Positions 1 to 8,524 of a stretch of 64,000 nucleotides of DNA are shown in pieces; position 1 is the first letter of the stretch, and each line of letters opens with the position of its first letter. A program made the position numbers and the translations under genes. The DNA lies in the NCBI GenBank assembly GCA_020249435.1, contig JADCFQ010000008.1, positions 101,446 to 165,445 of the forward strand. Reading direction: 5' to 3'. The notes under the pieces are model-generated. The model saw nothing but the letters and a program-made list of their open reading frames with translations, ran no database searches and was not told the DNA's origin. Origin of the DNA: Roseomonas sp. (GTDB taxonomy: Bacteria; Pseudomonadota; Alphaproteobacteria; Acetobacterales; Acetobacteraceae).

Positions 1-247
1 GGGCGGCAGCCATGGCGCCGATATTGCCGCCGGCGCCGGCGCGATTTTCCACCACAACAGGCTGGCCGAGGTGCCTTGCCATGGCTTCGGCAGCCAGGCG
101 GCCCATGATGTCGGTGACGCCCCCCGGCGGATAGGGCACGATGATGCGCAAGGGCTTGTTCGGGAACGCGCCCTGGGCGTGAACGGTGGGTGCCGCCAGT
201 AGTCCTGCGGAAAGCGCCAAGGCAGAGCGACGGGTGAAATGCGGCAT
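1..247 (-). CDS. Bug/TctC-family periplasmic solute-binding protein, N-terminal part (cut by window edge)
   Basis: Reading leftward from an ATG at 247, the frame stays open to the window edge and gives about 82 residues. It starts with MPHFTRRSALALS and a signal peptide ending near TVHAQG. Next come the family signature VPYPPGGVTDIMGR and the strand NRAGAGGNIGA. These are the first ligand-binding loops of tripartite tricarboxylate transporter (TTT) receptors, which are secreted and normally about 320 residues long. The gene is the last visible member of a leftward set (DMT exporter, MBL hydrolase, LctP-like permease, receptor), 62 bp below the permease. The ligand cannot be read from the sequence. 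The missing C terminus lies outside the window. Confidence 0.9.
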   Translation of the reverse strand, partial: MPHFTRRSALALSAGLLAAPTVHAQGAFPNKPLRIIVPYPPGGVTDIMGRLAAEAMARHLGQPVVVENRAGAGGNIGAMAAA

Positions 248-309
248 AACGGGCCTCCCTTGAGTTTCTTGGCCCCAAACTGTGCGGCCTTGGCGCCGGA
301 TGCAAGCCC

Positions 310-1713
310 CTAGGATAAGAACGCCATCGCCCCCCAGCCCAGCAGCAGCACCGCCGCGAGCGATGGCCATAACAGCCGCCAAAGCTGAACGGGCTTGGTG
401 CCATCGGCGAGCAGACCGCAAATCATGCCGGTGACCGCGAAGGACATGCCCGCCCCCGCCGCGCCGACGAAGTTATGCACCCCAGGTGCCAGCAGGGGCG
501 GCAACCCCGCCGCCAGGCCAAGCTTGTATTGCACGGGCATCAGCGCCGCATTGGACCCGACATTGGTTCCGGTCACGATCCCCGCCATCAGCCCAAGCGG
601 CGGCACGGCATAGGGGGCCAACACGCCAAGCGCGGCAGCGGTTTCCTGCGCAAGTGCCGCGGTCGCACCGCTTTGGCCCATCCAACGCGCCAGCAACACA
701 TAAAGCAGCATGATCAACGCTGGCCTTGCGGCGCGCTTGAACGCCCCCTGAGCCAGATCAGGCGCCCCTACCCTCCGCGCCAACAGCAGCACCGCCACCG
801 CCGCCAAAACCAGGGAGACATGCGTGGCAGGAAAGGCCGGCAAGTCAGCAAAGGGCTGCCAGGCGGGCGGGTTCGGCACAGCGCGCGCCGCCAAAAGGGC
901 GACTGTGAGAAGGGCATAGGGTGCCAAACGCGCCATCGCCTTCCGCCAGGCAGTGCCATCCTGCGGCGGGTCAAGCCGCCACAGCGCAAAAACCAGCGGC
1001 AGGCCGGTCGCGATGACGCCAATCACCTCAAAAGGGAGCAGCCAATGGCAACCGAAAAGCAGCGCCGCTACCGCCAGCAGATAGGCCATTTGCGCGCGCT
1101 TTTCTGCGGGCGACACGGCAAGCCCCGCCGCCCGGCAAAGCCGCCACAGCTCCGGACCCAGCGCCAATAACCACAGCGCATTGGGCAGTGCCGTGATGCG
1201 CGCAACTTCCTGCACGGGCTGGCCGATCAAGGCGGCGCCCAGCAGCGTGCCGGGGCCAAGCCCGCCCCAAGGGATCAGGCATAGCGCGAGCAACGCCATG
1301 GCGCCGGCTGGCGCGCCAAGAACGCCCATGCTGCGCAAGCTTGCCAAAGCAAACACCGCGCCGACACCAAAGCCCGTGACACTTTCCATGAAACAACCAG
1401 CCAACAACGTCGCGATGAAAACGCGCCGCGCCGAGGCTGGTCTTTTCTGCCGCGCAACATCATCCGCTGAGACAGCCGCGTAAAACAATAGCCCCGCCAA
1501 AACCACGCCCATGGGCTGCAAAGCCAAATAGGCGCCGCGCAGGATTTGCTCGGCGAGGAACCCAGGCAAGCTGATGCTGTCGGGTAGTGAAACAAAAGCG
1601 GCAGGGATGGCCGCTGCAAGTGCCGCGACCACCGCCGGCACCGGCGCCACGCGCCCGGAAAACAACAGACCGATCAGCAAGATCAGCGGCAGCGCCTGCA
1701 GGGCGAGGGTCAT
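310..1713 (-). CDS. LctP-family (L-lactate permease-like) membrane transporter
   Basis: The 467-residue protein is almost entirely hydrophobic, with about a dozen predicted membrane segments. Two polar re-entrant motifs resemble those of the lactate permease family (PF02652): FMESVTGFGVGAV near residue 108, and GIVTGTNVGSNAALMPVQ near 378. E. coli LldP/GlcA proteins are about 550 residues long, so this is a shorter member. The family imports L-lactate, D-lactate or glycolate with protons at the inner membrane. The substrate here is not known, and another 2-hydroxy or dicarboxylic acid is possible. The start lies 6 bp below the stop of the MBL hydrolase gene, so translation in one operon is likely. 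Confidence 0.8.
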   Translation of the reverse strand: MTLALQALPLILLIGLLFSGRVAPVPAVVAALAAAIPAAFVSLPDSISLPGFLAEQILRGAYLALQPMGVVLAGLLFYAAVSADDVARQKRPASARRVFIATLLAGCFMESVTGFGVGAVFALASLRSMGVLGAPAGAMALLALCLIPWGGLGPGTLLGAALIGQPVQEVARITALPNALWLLALGPELWRLCRAAGLAVSPAEKRAQMAYLLAVAALLFGCHWLLPFEVIGVIATGLPLVFALWRLDPPQDGTAWRKAMARLAPYALLTVALLAARAVPNPPAWQPFADLPAFPATHVSLVLAAVAVLLLARRVGAPDLAQGAFKRAARPALIMLLYVLLARWMGQSGATAALAQETAAALGVLAPYAVPPLGLMAGIVTGTNVGSNAALMPVQYKLGLAAGLPPLLAPGVHNFVGAAGAGMSFAVTGMICGLLADGTKPVQLWRLLWPSLAAVLLLGWGAMAFLS

Positions 1714-1719
1714 GTTGCT

Positions 1720-2703
1720 TTAGGCAGAAAGGGTGAAGGTCTTGCCGACCGCAGCGGGCACCACCATCGCCTCGCCATAGGCGCGTTCCAGCGCATTCAC
1801 CGCGCGCCAACCCGTGCAATGGGCGGGGAAAAGATAGGTCAGACCGAAGCTGCCAAGATCACGCACAGTCTCGGGGATCACGCGTTCATTGATACCGGAC
1901 AAATGAAACCCGCCCATCGCGGCAAATAATGGCACATCAGGAAAGCGCCGCCGCGCGGCATGCAGCACATTCACAATGCCGGTATGCGAACAGGCGGAAA
2001 ACACAATCAAACCCTTGCCGCGCAGATTAACCGCCATGAAGCGCTCATCGCTCAGCCATTCATCCGCTTGCCAGGGCGTGGTTTCATCATCGCGCGCCAC
2101 CTGGCCAGGCAGGCCGGTTTCATAAGCCGTGGTGCGCGGGATTTCGCCACTCACATAAAAACCATCGGCGATGATGTGTTCATCGCGCTCCACAATGGGG
2201 CTGGCGCCCATCGCTTCCCAACCTGCGGGTAGGGGAACAGGGTCCATCGGGAAAACCCCGCCATCGGGCTGGCGGCTGCCGCGTTCACGGAACATGCCGG
2301 GGTGGAGATATAGCGGCACGGCGCGCCCGCCATTGGCAGCGCGCGTCATTTCAATCGCCTTGGGCAGACCGCCGGCATGATCCCAATGGCCATGCGAGAG
2401 CACCATGGCCTCAATCGCCGCGAAATCCACGCCAAGCCGCGTGCCATTGCGTTCCACCGCGTAATCCACCGGGCCGCCATCAAACAATACGGTGCGGGAT
2501 TTGCCGCCGATCTCCGCGCGCACCACCAAAGCGAGGCCATGATTGGCGCAGCACAGCGCGCCGCCCATGGTGCGCTTCATTCCCTGGCGTCGCAGCCGAT
2601 CCCATTCGCGCGTCACGAAACTCGGGGTCGAGGAAAGACTATCGGTGACATTATCCACCAGCACCGTGATTTCGATGCGATCCGCTGCGATGGGGTCGGC
2701 CAT
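1720..2703 (-). CDS. MBL-fold metallohydrolase, DHPPP-synthase-like subgroup
   Basis: A 327-residue cytoplasmic protein of the metallo-beta-lactamase fold. The zinc motif HGHWDHAGG is at residues 104-112. SACSHTGIVN at 236-245 and FPAHCTG near 292 supply later metal ligands, and the N-terminal GGALCCANHG is at about 48-57. This arrangement is seen in archaeal 7,8-dihydropterin-6-methyl-4-(beta-D-ribofuranosyl)aminobenzene-5'-phosphate synthase homologues and in many bacterial hydrolases of unknown substrate. A pterin role is not implied in a bacterium. The gene sits 12 bp below a DMT exporter gene and 6 bp above an LctP-like permease gene, so it probably acts on a compound those carriers move. 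Confidence 0.8.
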   Translation of the reverse strand: MADPIAADRIEITVLVDNVTDSLSSTPSFVTREWDRLRRQGMKRTMGGALCCANHGLALVVRAEIGGKSRTVLFDGGPVDYAVERNGTRLGVDFAAIEAMVLSHGHWDHAGGLPKAIEMTRAANGGRAVPLYLHPGMFRERGSRQPDGGVFPMDPVPLPAGWEAMGASPIVERDEHIIADGFYVSGEIPRTTAYETGLPGQVARDDETTPWQADEWLSDERFMAVNLRGKGLIVFSACSHTGIVNVLHAARRRFPDVPLFAAMGGFHLSGINERVIPETVRDLGSFGLTYLFPAHCTGWRAVNALERAYGEAMVVPAAVGKTFTLSA

Positions 2704-2715
2704 GATTTCCTCCGC

Positions 2716-3594
2716 TCAGCTCTTTCGGCGCGTCTCGGCAATGGTGATGACCAGCGCGCCGGCCAGGATGATGCCTCCGCCAAGCCAGGTCCAGGGATCG
2801 GGCACTTCGCCGAAGAAAATCCAGCCAAAGCCTACCACGGGCAAAAGCCGCAGATATTGGAAGGGCGCGACGGCAGAGGCTTCGCCCGCGCGATAGGCCG
2901 AGGTCAGCAGCCAGATGATGCCGGGCGTGGTGATGGCGAAGGCCAGCAGAAATAGCAGATCGAAGGCGCTGACCGGCGTGAAGGCGGAAATGGCGAAGGG
3001 CAGCATGCCAAGGCTGGTCACCACACCAACCCAGGCGAGCACGGTTTCATTCGGTTCTGTTTGCGCCAACATGCGGCTGGTGAGCGTAATACCGCACCAA
3101 CTGGCGGCTGACGCCAGCGCAAGCACGACACCGATGAAGGAAATCTCTGCCCCTGGCCTCAGCATCAGGACCACGCCCAGAAACCCTGCCATGGTACCAA
3201 TCCAGCGCGCCGTGCCGATATGCTCCTTCAAGACCGGCCCTGCGAGCAGCGTCGTGAACATGACATTGGTGAAGGACAGCACGGTGGCGGTGGCGAGATC
3301 GAGGAACACAAAGGACAGGAAGTAAAAACCCCAAGTCAGCAGGCTGGCCGCGCCGCGCATGATATGCAGCCCGCGCCGATTGGTGCGAAACACCTGAAGC
3401 CCGGTGCGCAACAATAGCGGCATGACCCAGAGCAATTGCCCGAAGGAACGCGCGAAAAGCTGCATCGCGGTTGGGATGCCACGTTCATTCATGTAGCGGA
3501 TTGCGAGCGCTTCCCCGGCAAAGAGCATGGCAGCCAGGCTCATCAGCACCGCACCACGCAGATTGCCCGGCAAGCTGTTCCAGCGCGGTGTCAT
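2716..3594 (-). CDS. DMT-superfamily (EamA domain) inner-membrane transporter
   Basis: From the ATG at 3594 the protein has about 292 residues. It forms ten hydrophobic segments arranged as two EamA repeats, as in the RhaT/YdcZ-type drug/metabolite exporters. Sequence near the start reads MTPRWNSLPGNLRGAVLMSL. The frame is open upstream to a TTG at 3648, but the extra 18 residues are polar and proline-rich and have no ribosome-binding site, so the ATG is preferred. It is the first gene of the leftward set that continues with the MBL hydrolase. It diverges from the ketopantoate-reductase-like gene across 129 bp that probably hold both promoters. The substrate is unknown. Confidence 0.82.
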   Translation of the reverse strand: MTPRWNSLPGNLRGAVLMSLAAMLFAGEALAIRYMNERGIPTAMQLFARSFGQLLWVMPLLLRTGLQVFRTNRRGLHIMRGAASLLTWGFYFLSFVFLDLATATVLSFTNVMFTTLLAGPVLKEHIGTARWIGTMAGFLGVVLMLRPGAEISFIGVVLALASAASWCGITLTSRMLAQTEPNETVLAWVGVVTSLGMLPFAISAFTPVSAFDLLFLLAFAITTPGIIWLLTSAYRAGEASAVAPFQYLRLLPVVGFGWIFFGEVPDPWTWLGGGIILAGALVITIAETRRKS

Positions 3595-3723
3595 GGGCGG
3601 CAGGGATGGTTCAGGGGCAAGCGCGTGATTCCGCGAAGGGTTGCACAATCACCCTGCGACCTTGCCCTGCCCTTGGCAAGGGATGGCGCTTTGCGGCAGC
3701 CTGCCCTGAGCAAGGAGATTGCG

Positions 3724-4788
3724 ATGACCAGTGCCGCCGAACAAAGCGCCATCCGAGACGCCGTGGATCATGGCCCGATCCTGATCTGGGGCGCGGGTGC
3801 CATTGGCGGGACAATCGGCGCCGCCTTGGTGCGTGCGCGTCATGCCGTGGTGTTTGTGGATATCGTCGAAGATCATGTGGCTGCGATTCGTGACCCGGCG
3901 GTGGGCCTTACCATTGAAGGCCCGGTTGATGCGCACCGGATCGTCGCGCCCGCCTATACGCCGGAGACATTAAAGGGCCAGTTCCGCCGCGTGCTGCTCT
4001 GTGTGAAGGCGCAGGATACGGAAGCCGCCTGCCACGCCATCGCACCGCATCTGGCGCCAGATGGCTATGTTGTGTCGCTGCAAAACGGGCTTTGTGAGGC
4101 TTTGATCGCGCCGATTTTGGGCGAAGCGCGCACCATTGGCTGCTTCGTCAATTTCAGCGCCGATTGGCTGGCGCCGGGGCGGATCATCTATGGCGGGCGC
4201 GGCGCGCTGGTGCTGGGTGAATTGAATGGGGTCATCACGCCACGCCTGACTGCGCTGCATCGCATGCTGCGCGATCATTTTGAACCCGTTGCGATCATGA
4301 CCGAGAATATCTGGGGCTATCTCTGGGGCAAGATTGCTTACAGCTCCATGCTCTATACGCAGGCGCTGGGTGAGAAAGGCATTGCCGATGCGCTGGCGCG
4401 GCCCGAATTGCTGCCGCTATGGCGGCGGCTTGGTCAGGAAGCCATGGCTGTCGCGCGGGCTGAAGGTGTCATTGTCGGCAGCTTCAATGGTTTTGACCCG
4501 GCCGCCTTCGCGCCTGACGCAACCGAAGCATCCGCCGCTGCTTCCATTGCCGCCATGGTTGCATTCAATCGCCCCAATGCAAAAACCCATTCCGGCATAT
4601 GGCGCGATTTATGGGTGCGCCGGCGCCGCACGCCAGTGGATGCGCAAATCGCGCCTGTCCTGGATATCGCTGCGCGCCACAGCGTGGCCTGTCCTACCAT
4701 CACGCGGCTGGTTGCGATGATCCATGAATGTGAGGGGGGCACGCGCCCGGCCTCGGATGATAATTTGCTGGAACTGATGCGAAGCTAA
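3724..4788 (+). CDS. Ketopantoate reductase family (PanE/ApbA-like) NADPH-dependent reductase
   Basis: The 354-residue protein starts at an ATG 7 bases below AAGGAG. The Rossmann motif GAGAIGG is at residues 23-29, followed by the expected LQNG (119-122) and the catalytic-lysine region WGKIAYSS (Lys about 203). The C-terminal helical domain aligns through HSGIWRDLW to RRRTPVDAQ near 300-308. There E. coli PanE carries an essential glutamate (RRTEID), and a proline replaces it here. The protein is also about 50 residues longer than PanE. It is therefore better read as a 2-oxo-acid reductase of this family than as the vitamin B5 enzyme. It ends 4 bases inside the convergent M20 peptidase gene. 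Confidence 0.8.
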   Translation: MTSAAEQSAIRDAVDHGPILIWGAGAIGGTIGAALVRARHAVVFVDIVEDHVAAIRDPAVGLTIEGPVDAHRIVAPAYTPETLKGQFRRVLLCVKAQDTEAACHAIAPHLAPDGYVVSLQNGLCEALIAPILGEARTIGCFVNFSADWLAPGRIIYGGRGALVLGELNGVITPRLTALHRMLRDHFEPVAIMTENIWGYLWGKIAYSSMLYTQALGEKGIADALARPELLPLWRRLGQEAMAVARAEGVIVGSFNGFDPAAFAPDATEASAAASIAAMVAFNRPNAKTHSGIWRDLWVRRRRTPVDAQIAPVLDIAARHSVACPTITRLVAMIHECEGGTRPASDDNLLELMRS

Positions 4789-5930
4789 GCCAGCGTCGTC
4801 AGCAGCCCCGCCATCAGCTTGGCGCGCGGCACCAGGCTATCTATCAGCACATGTTCTTCCAGCGTATGCGCCATGGCACCCTGCACGCCGAGCCCATCCA
4901 AAGTGGTGATGCCAAGCGCACCGGTGAAATTACCATCGGAACCGCCACCGCTTGATTGGTGATTGATGTCAAAGCCAATCGCCTGCGCAATCTCCCGCGC
5001 ATGGCGATAAAGCGCCATCACCTTCGCATCAGGCTCCCAAACCGGGCGCGTCACGCCGCGGGTCACTTCAAGCTGCACATCATTGGTGGAAGACCGGAGC
5101 GCCAGCATTTTCTCCACACCGGCATCAAGGTCTTCCTGGCGCTTGGCCATGGAAAGCGCCTCGGCCTCCGTGGTGGTGGTGACGCAATTCACCCATTGGC
5201 CGCCATGCAGGACGCCCACGGAAAAAGTGCAATCCTCGGTTGTCATGTCCTCGATCGCCAGAATCTGGCGGCACATTTCCTTGATGGAGCTCCGCCCTTC
5301 CGCGAGCCTGGCGCCAGCATGGGAAGGCCGCCCCGTGGTCTTCAGGTTGAAGCGTGCAATGGCATAGCGCCCGGTCACCACGCCGCCATCCGCCCGCGCT
5401 GGCTCCGGCACCAGCACGAATTTATGCCGCGCAGCTTCCGCTTCGATCAGATCGCGCGTGGAAGGGCTGCCGATTTCCTCATCGCTGGTCAGCAGAATGG
5501 TGATGGGCAGCGGGGTCGCGATTTTCGCCGCGATGATCTGGCGCATGGCTTCCACCGCCAGCACCGTGCCGCCCTTCATGTCGAGAATGCCGGGGCCGTA
5601 GCAGCGATTGCCTTCGCGCCGGATCGGCAGTTTTTCGAGCGTGCCGATGGGATGCACCGTATCCAGATGCGCCATCACCAGAATGCCAGGCGCGCCATCT
5701 CCGGCGGGGTGCGGGAAGCGCGCGCGCACGCAATCGCCAAGCCCCATGCGCCCGGGGATGCGATCAATCCGCGCGCCGAGCAGCGCCAAATCGCGCGACG
5801 CCAAATCCATCATGCGATTGACCGCGCTTGCGTCGAAGGTCGGGCTTTCGCAGGCGGCCCAGCGCATCAGGCGGGCCAGGATGTCATCAGCTTCGAAAGG
5901 CAGGGCAAGGGCGGCGGTGGCGTCAGGCAT
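4785..5930 (-). CDS. M20-family metallopeptidase (carboxypeptidase G2-like)
   Basis: This 381-residue zinc hydrolase carries the full set of M20 ligands. VMAHLDTVHP supplies His88 and Asp90, GPGILDMKGG the bridging Asp117, TSDEEIGS the general base and a ligand at Glu151/152, and VPEPARADGG a Glu at 176. A C-terminal His is in AMAHTLEEH. The dimerisation or lid domain lies between roughly 190 and 300. The layout fits the glutamate carboxypeptidase branch, which removes C-terminal Glu or Asp from N-acyl or peptide substrates. No signal peptide is obvious. It diverges by 125 bp from a racemase-like gene, so the pair may process and interconvert one amino-acid derivative (inference). Confidence 0.88.
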   Translation of the reverse strand: MPDATAALALPFEADDILARLMRWAACESPTFDASAVNRMMDLASRDLALLGARIDRIPGRMGLGDCVRARFPHPAGDGAPGILVMAHLDTVHPIGTLEKLPIRREGNRCYGPGILDMKGGTVLAVEAMRQIIAAKIATPLPITILLTSDEEIGSPSTRDLIEAEAARHKFVLVPEPARADGGVVTGRYAIARFNLKTTGRPSHAGARLAEGRSSIKEMCRQILAIEDMTTEDCTFSVGVLHGGQWVNCVTTTTEAEALSMAKRQEDLDAGVEKMLALRSSTNDVQLEVTRGVTRPVWEPDAKVMALYRHAREIAQAIGFDINHQSSGGGSDGNFTGALGITTLDGLGVQGAMAHTLEEHVLIDSLVPRAKLMAGLLTTLA

Positions 5931-6055
5931 GGTGTCTCCGGGTCGCGTGAGTGTTCTCGGGGGAAGCCTGCTGCGCCGCGCGGCTTAGGGCAAGTGGGCA
6001 ACTCGGCAGGCTTGCCGCCGCATGTTATGGTTCTGGCCAGACAAGGAAACTGCCC

Positions 6056-6793
6056 ATGCGCCTGCTGATCGCCAACGCGAATACTACCGAAGCCATTACC
6101 GAAACCTGCGCTGCCGTGGCGCGCGCCGCCGCCGCGCCGGGCACCGAGATCATTGGTGCGACACCGCGCTTCGGCCCTTCGGTGATCGCGACACGGGTTG
6201 AGAATGTCATTGCCGGCCATGCTTTGCTCGAAGCTCTGGCCGAACATGCCGGGAAGGTTGATGCGGTTTTGCTCGCCGTCAGTTTTGACACGGCCTTGGA
6301 CGCGGCGCGGCAGATGATGCCCTGCCCGGTGCTTGGCATGACGGAAGCGGCGGCGCTGACCGCCTGCATGATGGGCGGGCGCTTTGGGCTGATCACCTTC
6401 GGCAATGTGGAGCCTTACCGCGAATTGATCGCGCGCCATGGGCTAACGGCGCGGCTGGCTGCCTTGGCGGGTTTGGATGCGACCCCGCCCGAGGCACTCG
6501 CCAATCCCGAAGGTGTCGCCGAGAAACTGCGCATCGCGGTGGAAGGGCTGGCGGCGCAGGGCGCGGATTCAGTGGTTTTAGCCGGCGCGGCGCTGGCCGG
6601 CTTCGATCAGCGTCTGGCCGGGCGGGCGGCCTTGCCATTGTTTGATGGCATTCGCTGCGGCGTGAAGCTGGCCGAGGCGCTGGTGGCGCTCAACCCGCCG
6701 CGCGCACAAAGCGGTTCCTATGCCCCGCCGCAGGGGCGGCTTAGCCAGGGCTTGACGCCAAGCCTTTCAGCTCGTTTGCTTGGCGATCAGTGA
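6056..6793 (+). CDS. Aspartate/glutamate/hydantoin racemase-like protein lacking catalytic cysteines
   Basis: The ATG at 6056 has AAGGAA about 8 bases upstream and gives 245 residues. The opening MRLLIANANTTEAITE matches the NPNT-type start of the Asp/Glu/hydantoin racemase family. The two half-domains then follow the family pattern. In hydantoin racemases the catalytic cysteines stand in motifs like IACFGDPG and VLGCTGM. Here the equivalent stretches read LAVSFDTALDAAR (about 73-85) and SVVLAGAALAG (about 172-182), with no cysteine in either. The remaining Cys residues (18, 90, 104, 201) are elsewhere. The fold assignment is firm; racemase activity by the usual two-base Cys mechanism is doubtful. 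It neighbours a divergent M20 peptidase. Confidence 0.8.
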   Translation: MRLLIANANTTEAITETCAAVARAAAAPGTEIIGATPRFGPSVIATRVENVIAGHALLEALAEHAGKVDAVLLAVSFDTALDAARQMMPCPVLGMTEAAALTACMMGGRFGLITFGNVEPYRELIARHGLTARLAALAGLDATPPEALANPEGVAEKLRIAVEGLAAQGADSVVLAGAALAGFDQRLAGRAALPLFDGIRCGVKLAEALVALNPPRAQSGSYAPPQGRLSQGLTPSLSARLLGDQ

Positions 6794-6832
6794 AGTCCCG
6801 CTGATTGGTTGAGCGCTGCGCGCAAATGCGGC

Positions 6833-7339
6833 TTATTGGCGATTCATGCGCGCCGGGTTGTTCATCGAGGTCGAGGCCCCATCGCCAAGGCTGGGCCTGC
6901 CAATATTGCCGAATAGCGCCTGGAGGATGTTCCGCTCCGTCCCCGGCACGGGGGTTTCGCGGGACACCATGCCGACATCGCGCCCATCATCGGGCTTCAA
7001 TTCGCGAATATCCTGCACCACGCCGCGGCGGTCGAAGCTGATCGCGACAACCACGCGGTCGCGCAATTCCAGATAACGCCCCGGCATTACCTGGGTATAC
7101 CCGCTGATGTAGAACCAATTTTCTTCGTCAAAGGTGCCGCGCGCCGTGGGCGGGCCCAGCAAGGCGAGCACATCCCCACGGGTTTGCACCCCCTTGTTGA
7201 TCTGCGAGAGCCTTTCCGCATCCACCCGATTGCCGCGCGGCACTGGCGGCGGGGCCAGCCTTTCGCAGGCGCCAAGCGCCAGCACCGCCAACAGCATCAG
7301 GGCGCCCTTGCGGCGCTTGGCGCGCAATTCTTCAGCCAT
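6833..7339 (-). CDS. bamE: Outer membrane protein assembly factor BamE (SmpA/OmlA lipoprotein)
   Basis: The protein has 168 residues from the ATG at 7339. A basic start and hydrophobic stretch end in the lipobox ALGAC, so Cys25 becomes the lipidated N terminus. The SmpA/OmlA core follows at about residues 50-125, with INKGVQTRGDVLALLGPP and ENWFYISGY typical of the family. BamE is an accessory lipoprotein of the BAM complex in the outer membrane. The frame extends upstream of 7339, but the lipoprotein signal fixes the start. It diverges from the cytochrome bc1 chaperone gene across 131 bp, an order common in alphaproteobacteria. The C-terminal 40 residues are low complexity and Asn/Arg/Met-rich. 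Confidence 0.9.
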   Translation of the reverse strand: MAEELRAKRRKGALMLLAVLALGACERLAPPPVPRGNRVDAERLSQINKGVQTRGDVLALLGPPTARGTFDEENWFYISGYTQVMPGRYLELRDRVVVAISFDRRGVVQDIRELKPDDGRDVGMVSRETPVPGTERNILQALFGNIGRPSLGDGASTSMNNPARMNRQ

Positions 7340-7470
7340 GTCGCGGTTCCCAGCCCAAGATGCCCTGTTCAAGATTGACCATTCGCCGCTCCGGACCCAT
7401 GTCCATGTTCTTCGATAGACAGGCTGAGCCTTCGGGGTCAACCGCTAGCTTCCGGCTTGGAACAGGAACC

Positions 7471-8025
7471 ATGGGTCTACTCAGCGCCTTGCGCCGCCCG
7501 CCGCATGAAAGAGCAGGCTTTACCCTTTACGGCGCGGCCGTCGCCGCCGCCCGCGCGCCCTATTTCTACGTCGATCTTGGCGTGCGCGATTCGGTGGAAG
7601 GGCGGCTTGATCTGATCCATCTGCATGCCGCGCTGCTGGTCCGCCGCCTGAGGCGCGATGCCGATAAGCGCGGCCCCGCCTTGGCCCAGGCCGTGTTCGA
7701 CGCCATGTTTTCCGACATGGATGTCAATCTCCGCGAAATGGGCGTGAGCGACCTGGTGGTCGGCAAGCGCGTGCGGGGGTTGTGGGAGGCGTTTCACGGC
7801 CGTGCCAGCGCCTATGAAGCCGCTTTGGATGGCGCTGATCCTGCCGCGATGACAGCGGCTTTGGCACGCAATGTCTGGCGTACGGAAGAAGCCGGCCCTT
7901 CAGCCCAGCGCCTTGCACGGATTGCCTTCGCCCAGGCGGAAGCCCTGCAGGCCCAGGATTTTGCCGACCTGCTAAAAGGTCGGGCACACTTCCTGGCGCC
8001 GGAAGCCATTGGCGATGCTGCCTGA
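7471..8025 (+). CDS. Ubiquinol-cytochrome c chaperone family protein (CBP3-like)
   Basis: A 184-residue protein of the ubiquinol-cytochrome c chaperone family (PF03981), related to mitochondrial Cbp3/UQCC1, which helps assemble cytochrome b of complex III. Diagnostic stretches are ARAPYFYVDLGVRDSVEGR (about 28-46), the following LHAALLVRRLRR, and VFDAMFSDMDVNLREMGVSD near 73-92. The start at 7471 is preceded by AACAGGAACC, a weak ribosome-binding site. The last residues overlap the start of the DUF177 gene by 11 bases. Members are cytoplasmic or membrane-associated, and no signal peptide is visible here. Confidence 0.88.
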   Translation: MGLLSALRRPPHERAGFTLYGAAVAAARAPYFYVDLGVRDSVEGRLDLIHLHAALLVRRLRRDADKRGPALAQAVFDAMFSDMDVNLREMGVSDLVVGKRVRGLWEAFHGRASAYEAALDGADPAAMTAALARNVWRTEEAGPSAQRLARIAFAQAEALQAQDFADLLKGRAHFLAPEAIGDAA

Positions 8026-8524
8026 ATTTTCCCGTCGGCAGCTTTTAACAGACCCGCCCCAGGCTGGCGTCTCGGAAGTGCTGGAAGCTACCCCGCAGGA
8101 ATGCGCGGCACTTGCCGAGCGCTTCGGGATAGAAGCCTTGCGCCATTTCAGCGCCCGTTACACTCGCAAACCCTATCCGGGCGGGGGGCTGATGCTGACC
8201 GGGCGGATCAAGGCTGAAGCGGCGCAGCTTTGCGTCGTCAGCCTGGAGCCGGTGACCGAGCATTTGGACAAGCCCTTCACCCTGGTTGTACTGCCGCCCG
8301 AGGCCACGCCTTCCGAAGACCCGGATGGGCCCGATGAGATCGAGGCCGACGCGACCGGCCATTTCGACCTGGGGGAGGCTTTGGCCGAGGAACTGTCCCT
8401 CTCGCTCAACCCCTATCCCCGCGCCGCCGGGGCGCATTTGCCGGCGGGCCTCGACGAAGAAGCCGAGGAAGCCCCGCGCAACCCCTTCGCCAAGCTGGCG
8501 GCACTGCGTGGCGGCAAAGCCTAA
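8015..8524 (+). CDS. DUF177 (YceD) family protein
   Basis: This 169-residue acidic protein belongs to the YceD/DUF177 family, which in many bacteria precedes rpmF and has been linked to 23S rRNA processing. The core runs from about residue 40 to 125 and includes a single cysteine in AAQLCVVSLEPV, where many homologues have a CxxC-like pair. An acidic segment with EDPDGPDEIEAD follows. The ATG at 8015 lies inside the end of the chaperone gene; a TTG two codons earlier is also possible. In related genomes rpmF and plsX usually come next. Here the next frame is a DNA glycosylase that overlaps the end of this gene. Confidence 0.8.
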   Translation: MLPEFSRRQLLTDPPQAGVSEVLEATPQECAALAERFGIEALRHFSARYTRKPYPGGGLMLTGRIKAEAAQLCVVSLEPVTEHLDKPFTLVVLPPEATPSEDPDGPDEIEADATGHFDLGEALAEELSLSLNPYPRAAGAHLPAGLDEEAEEAPRNPFAKLAALRGGKA

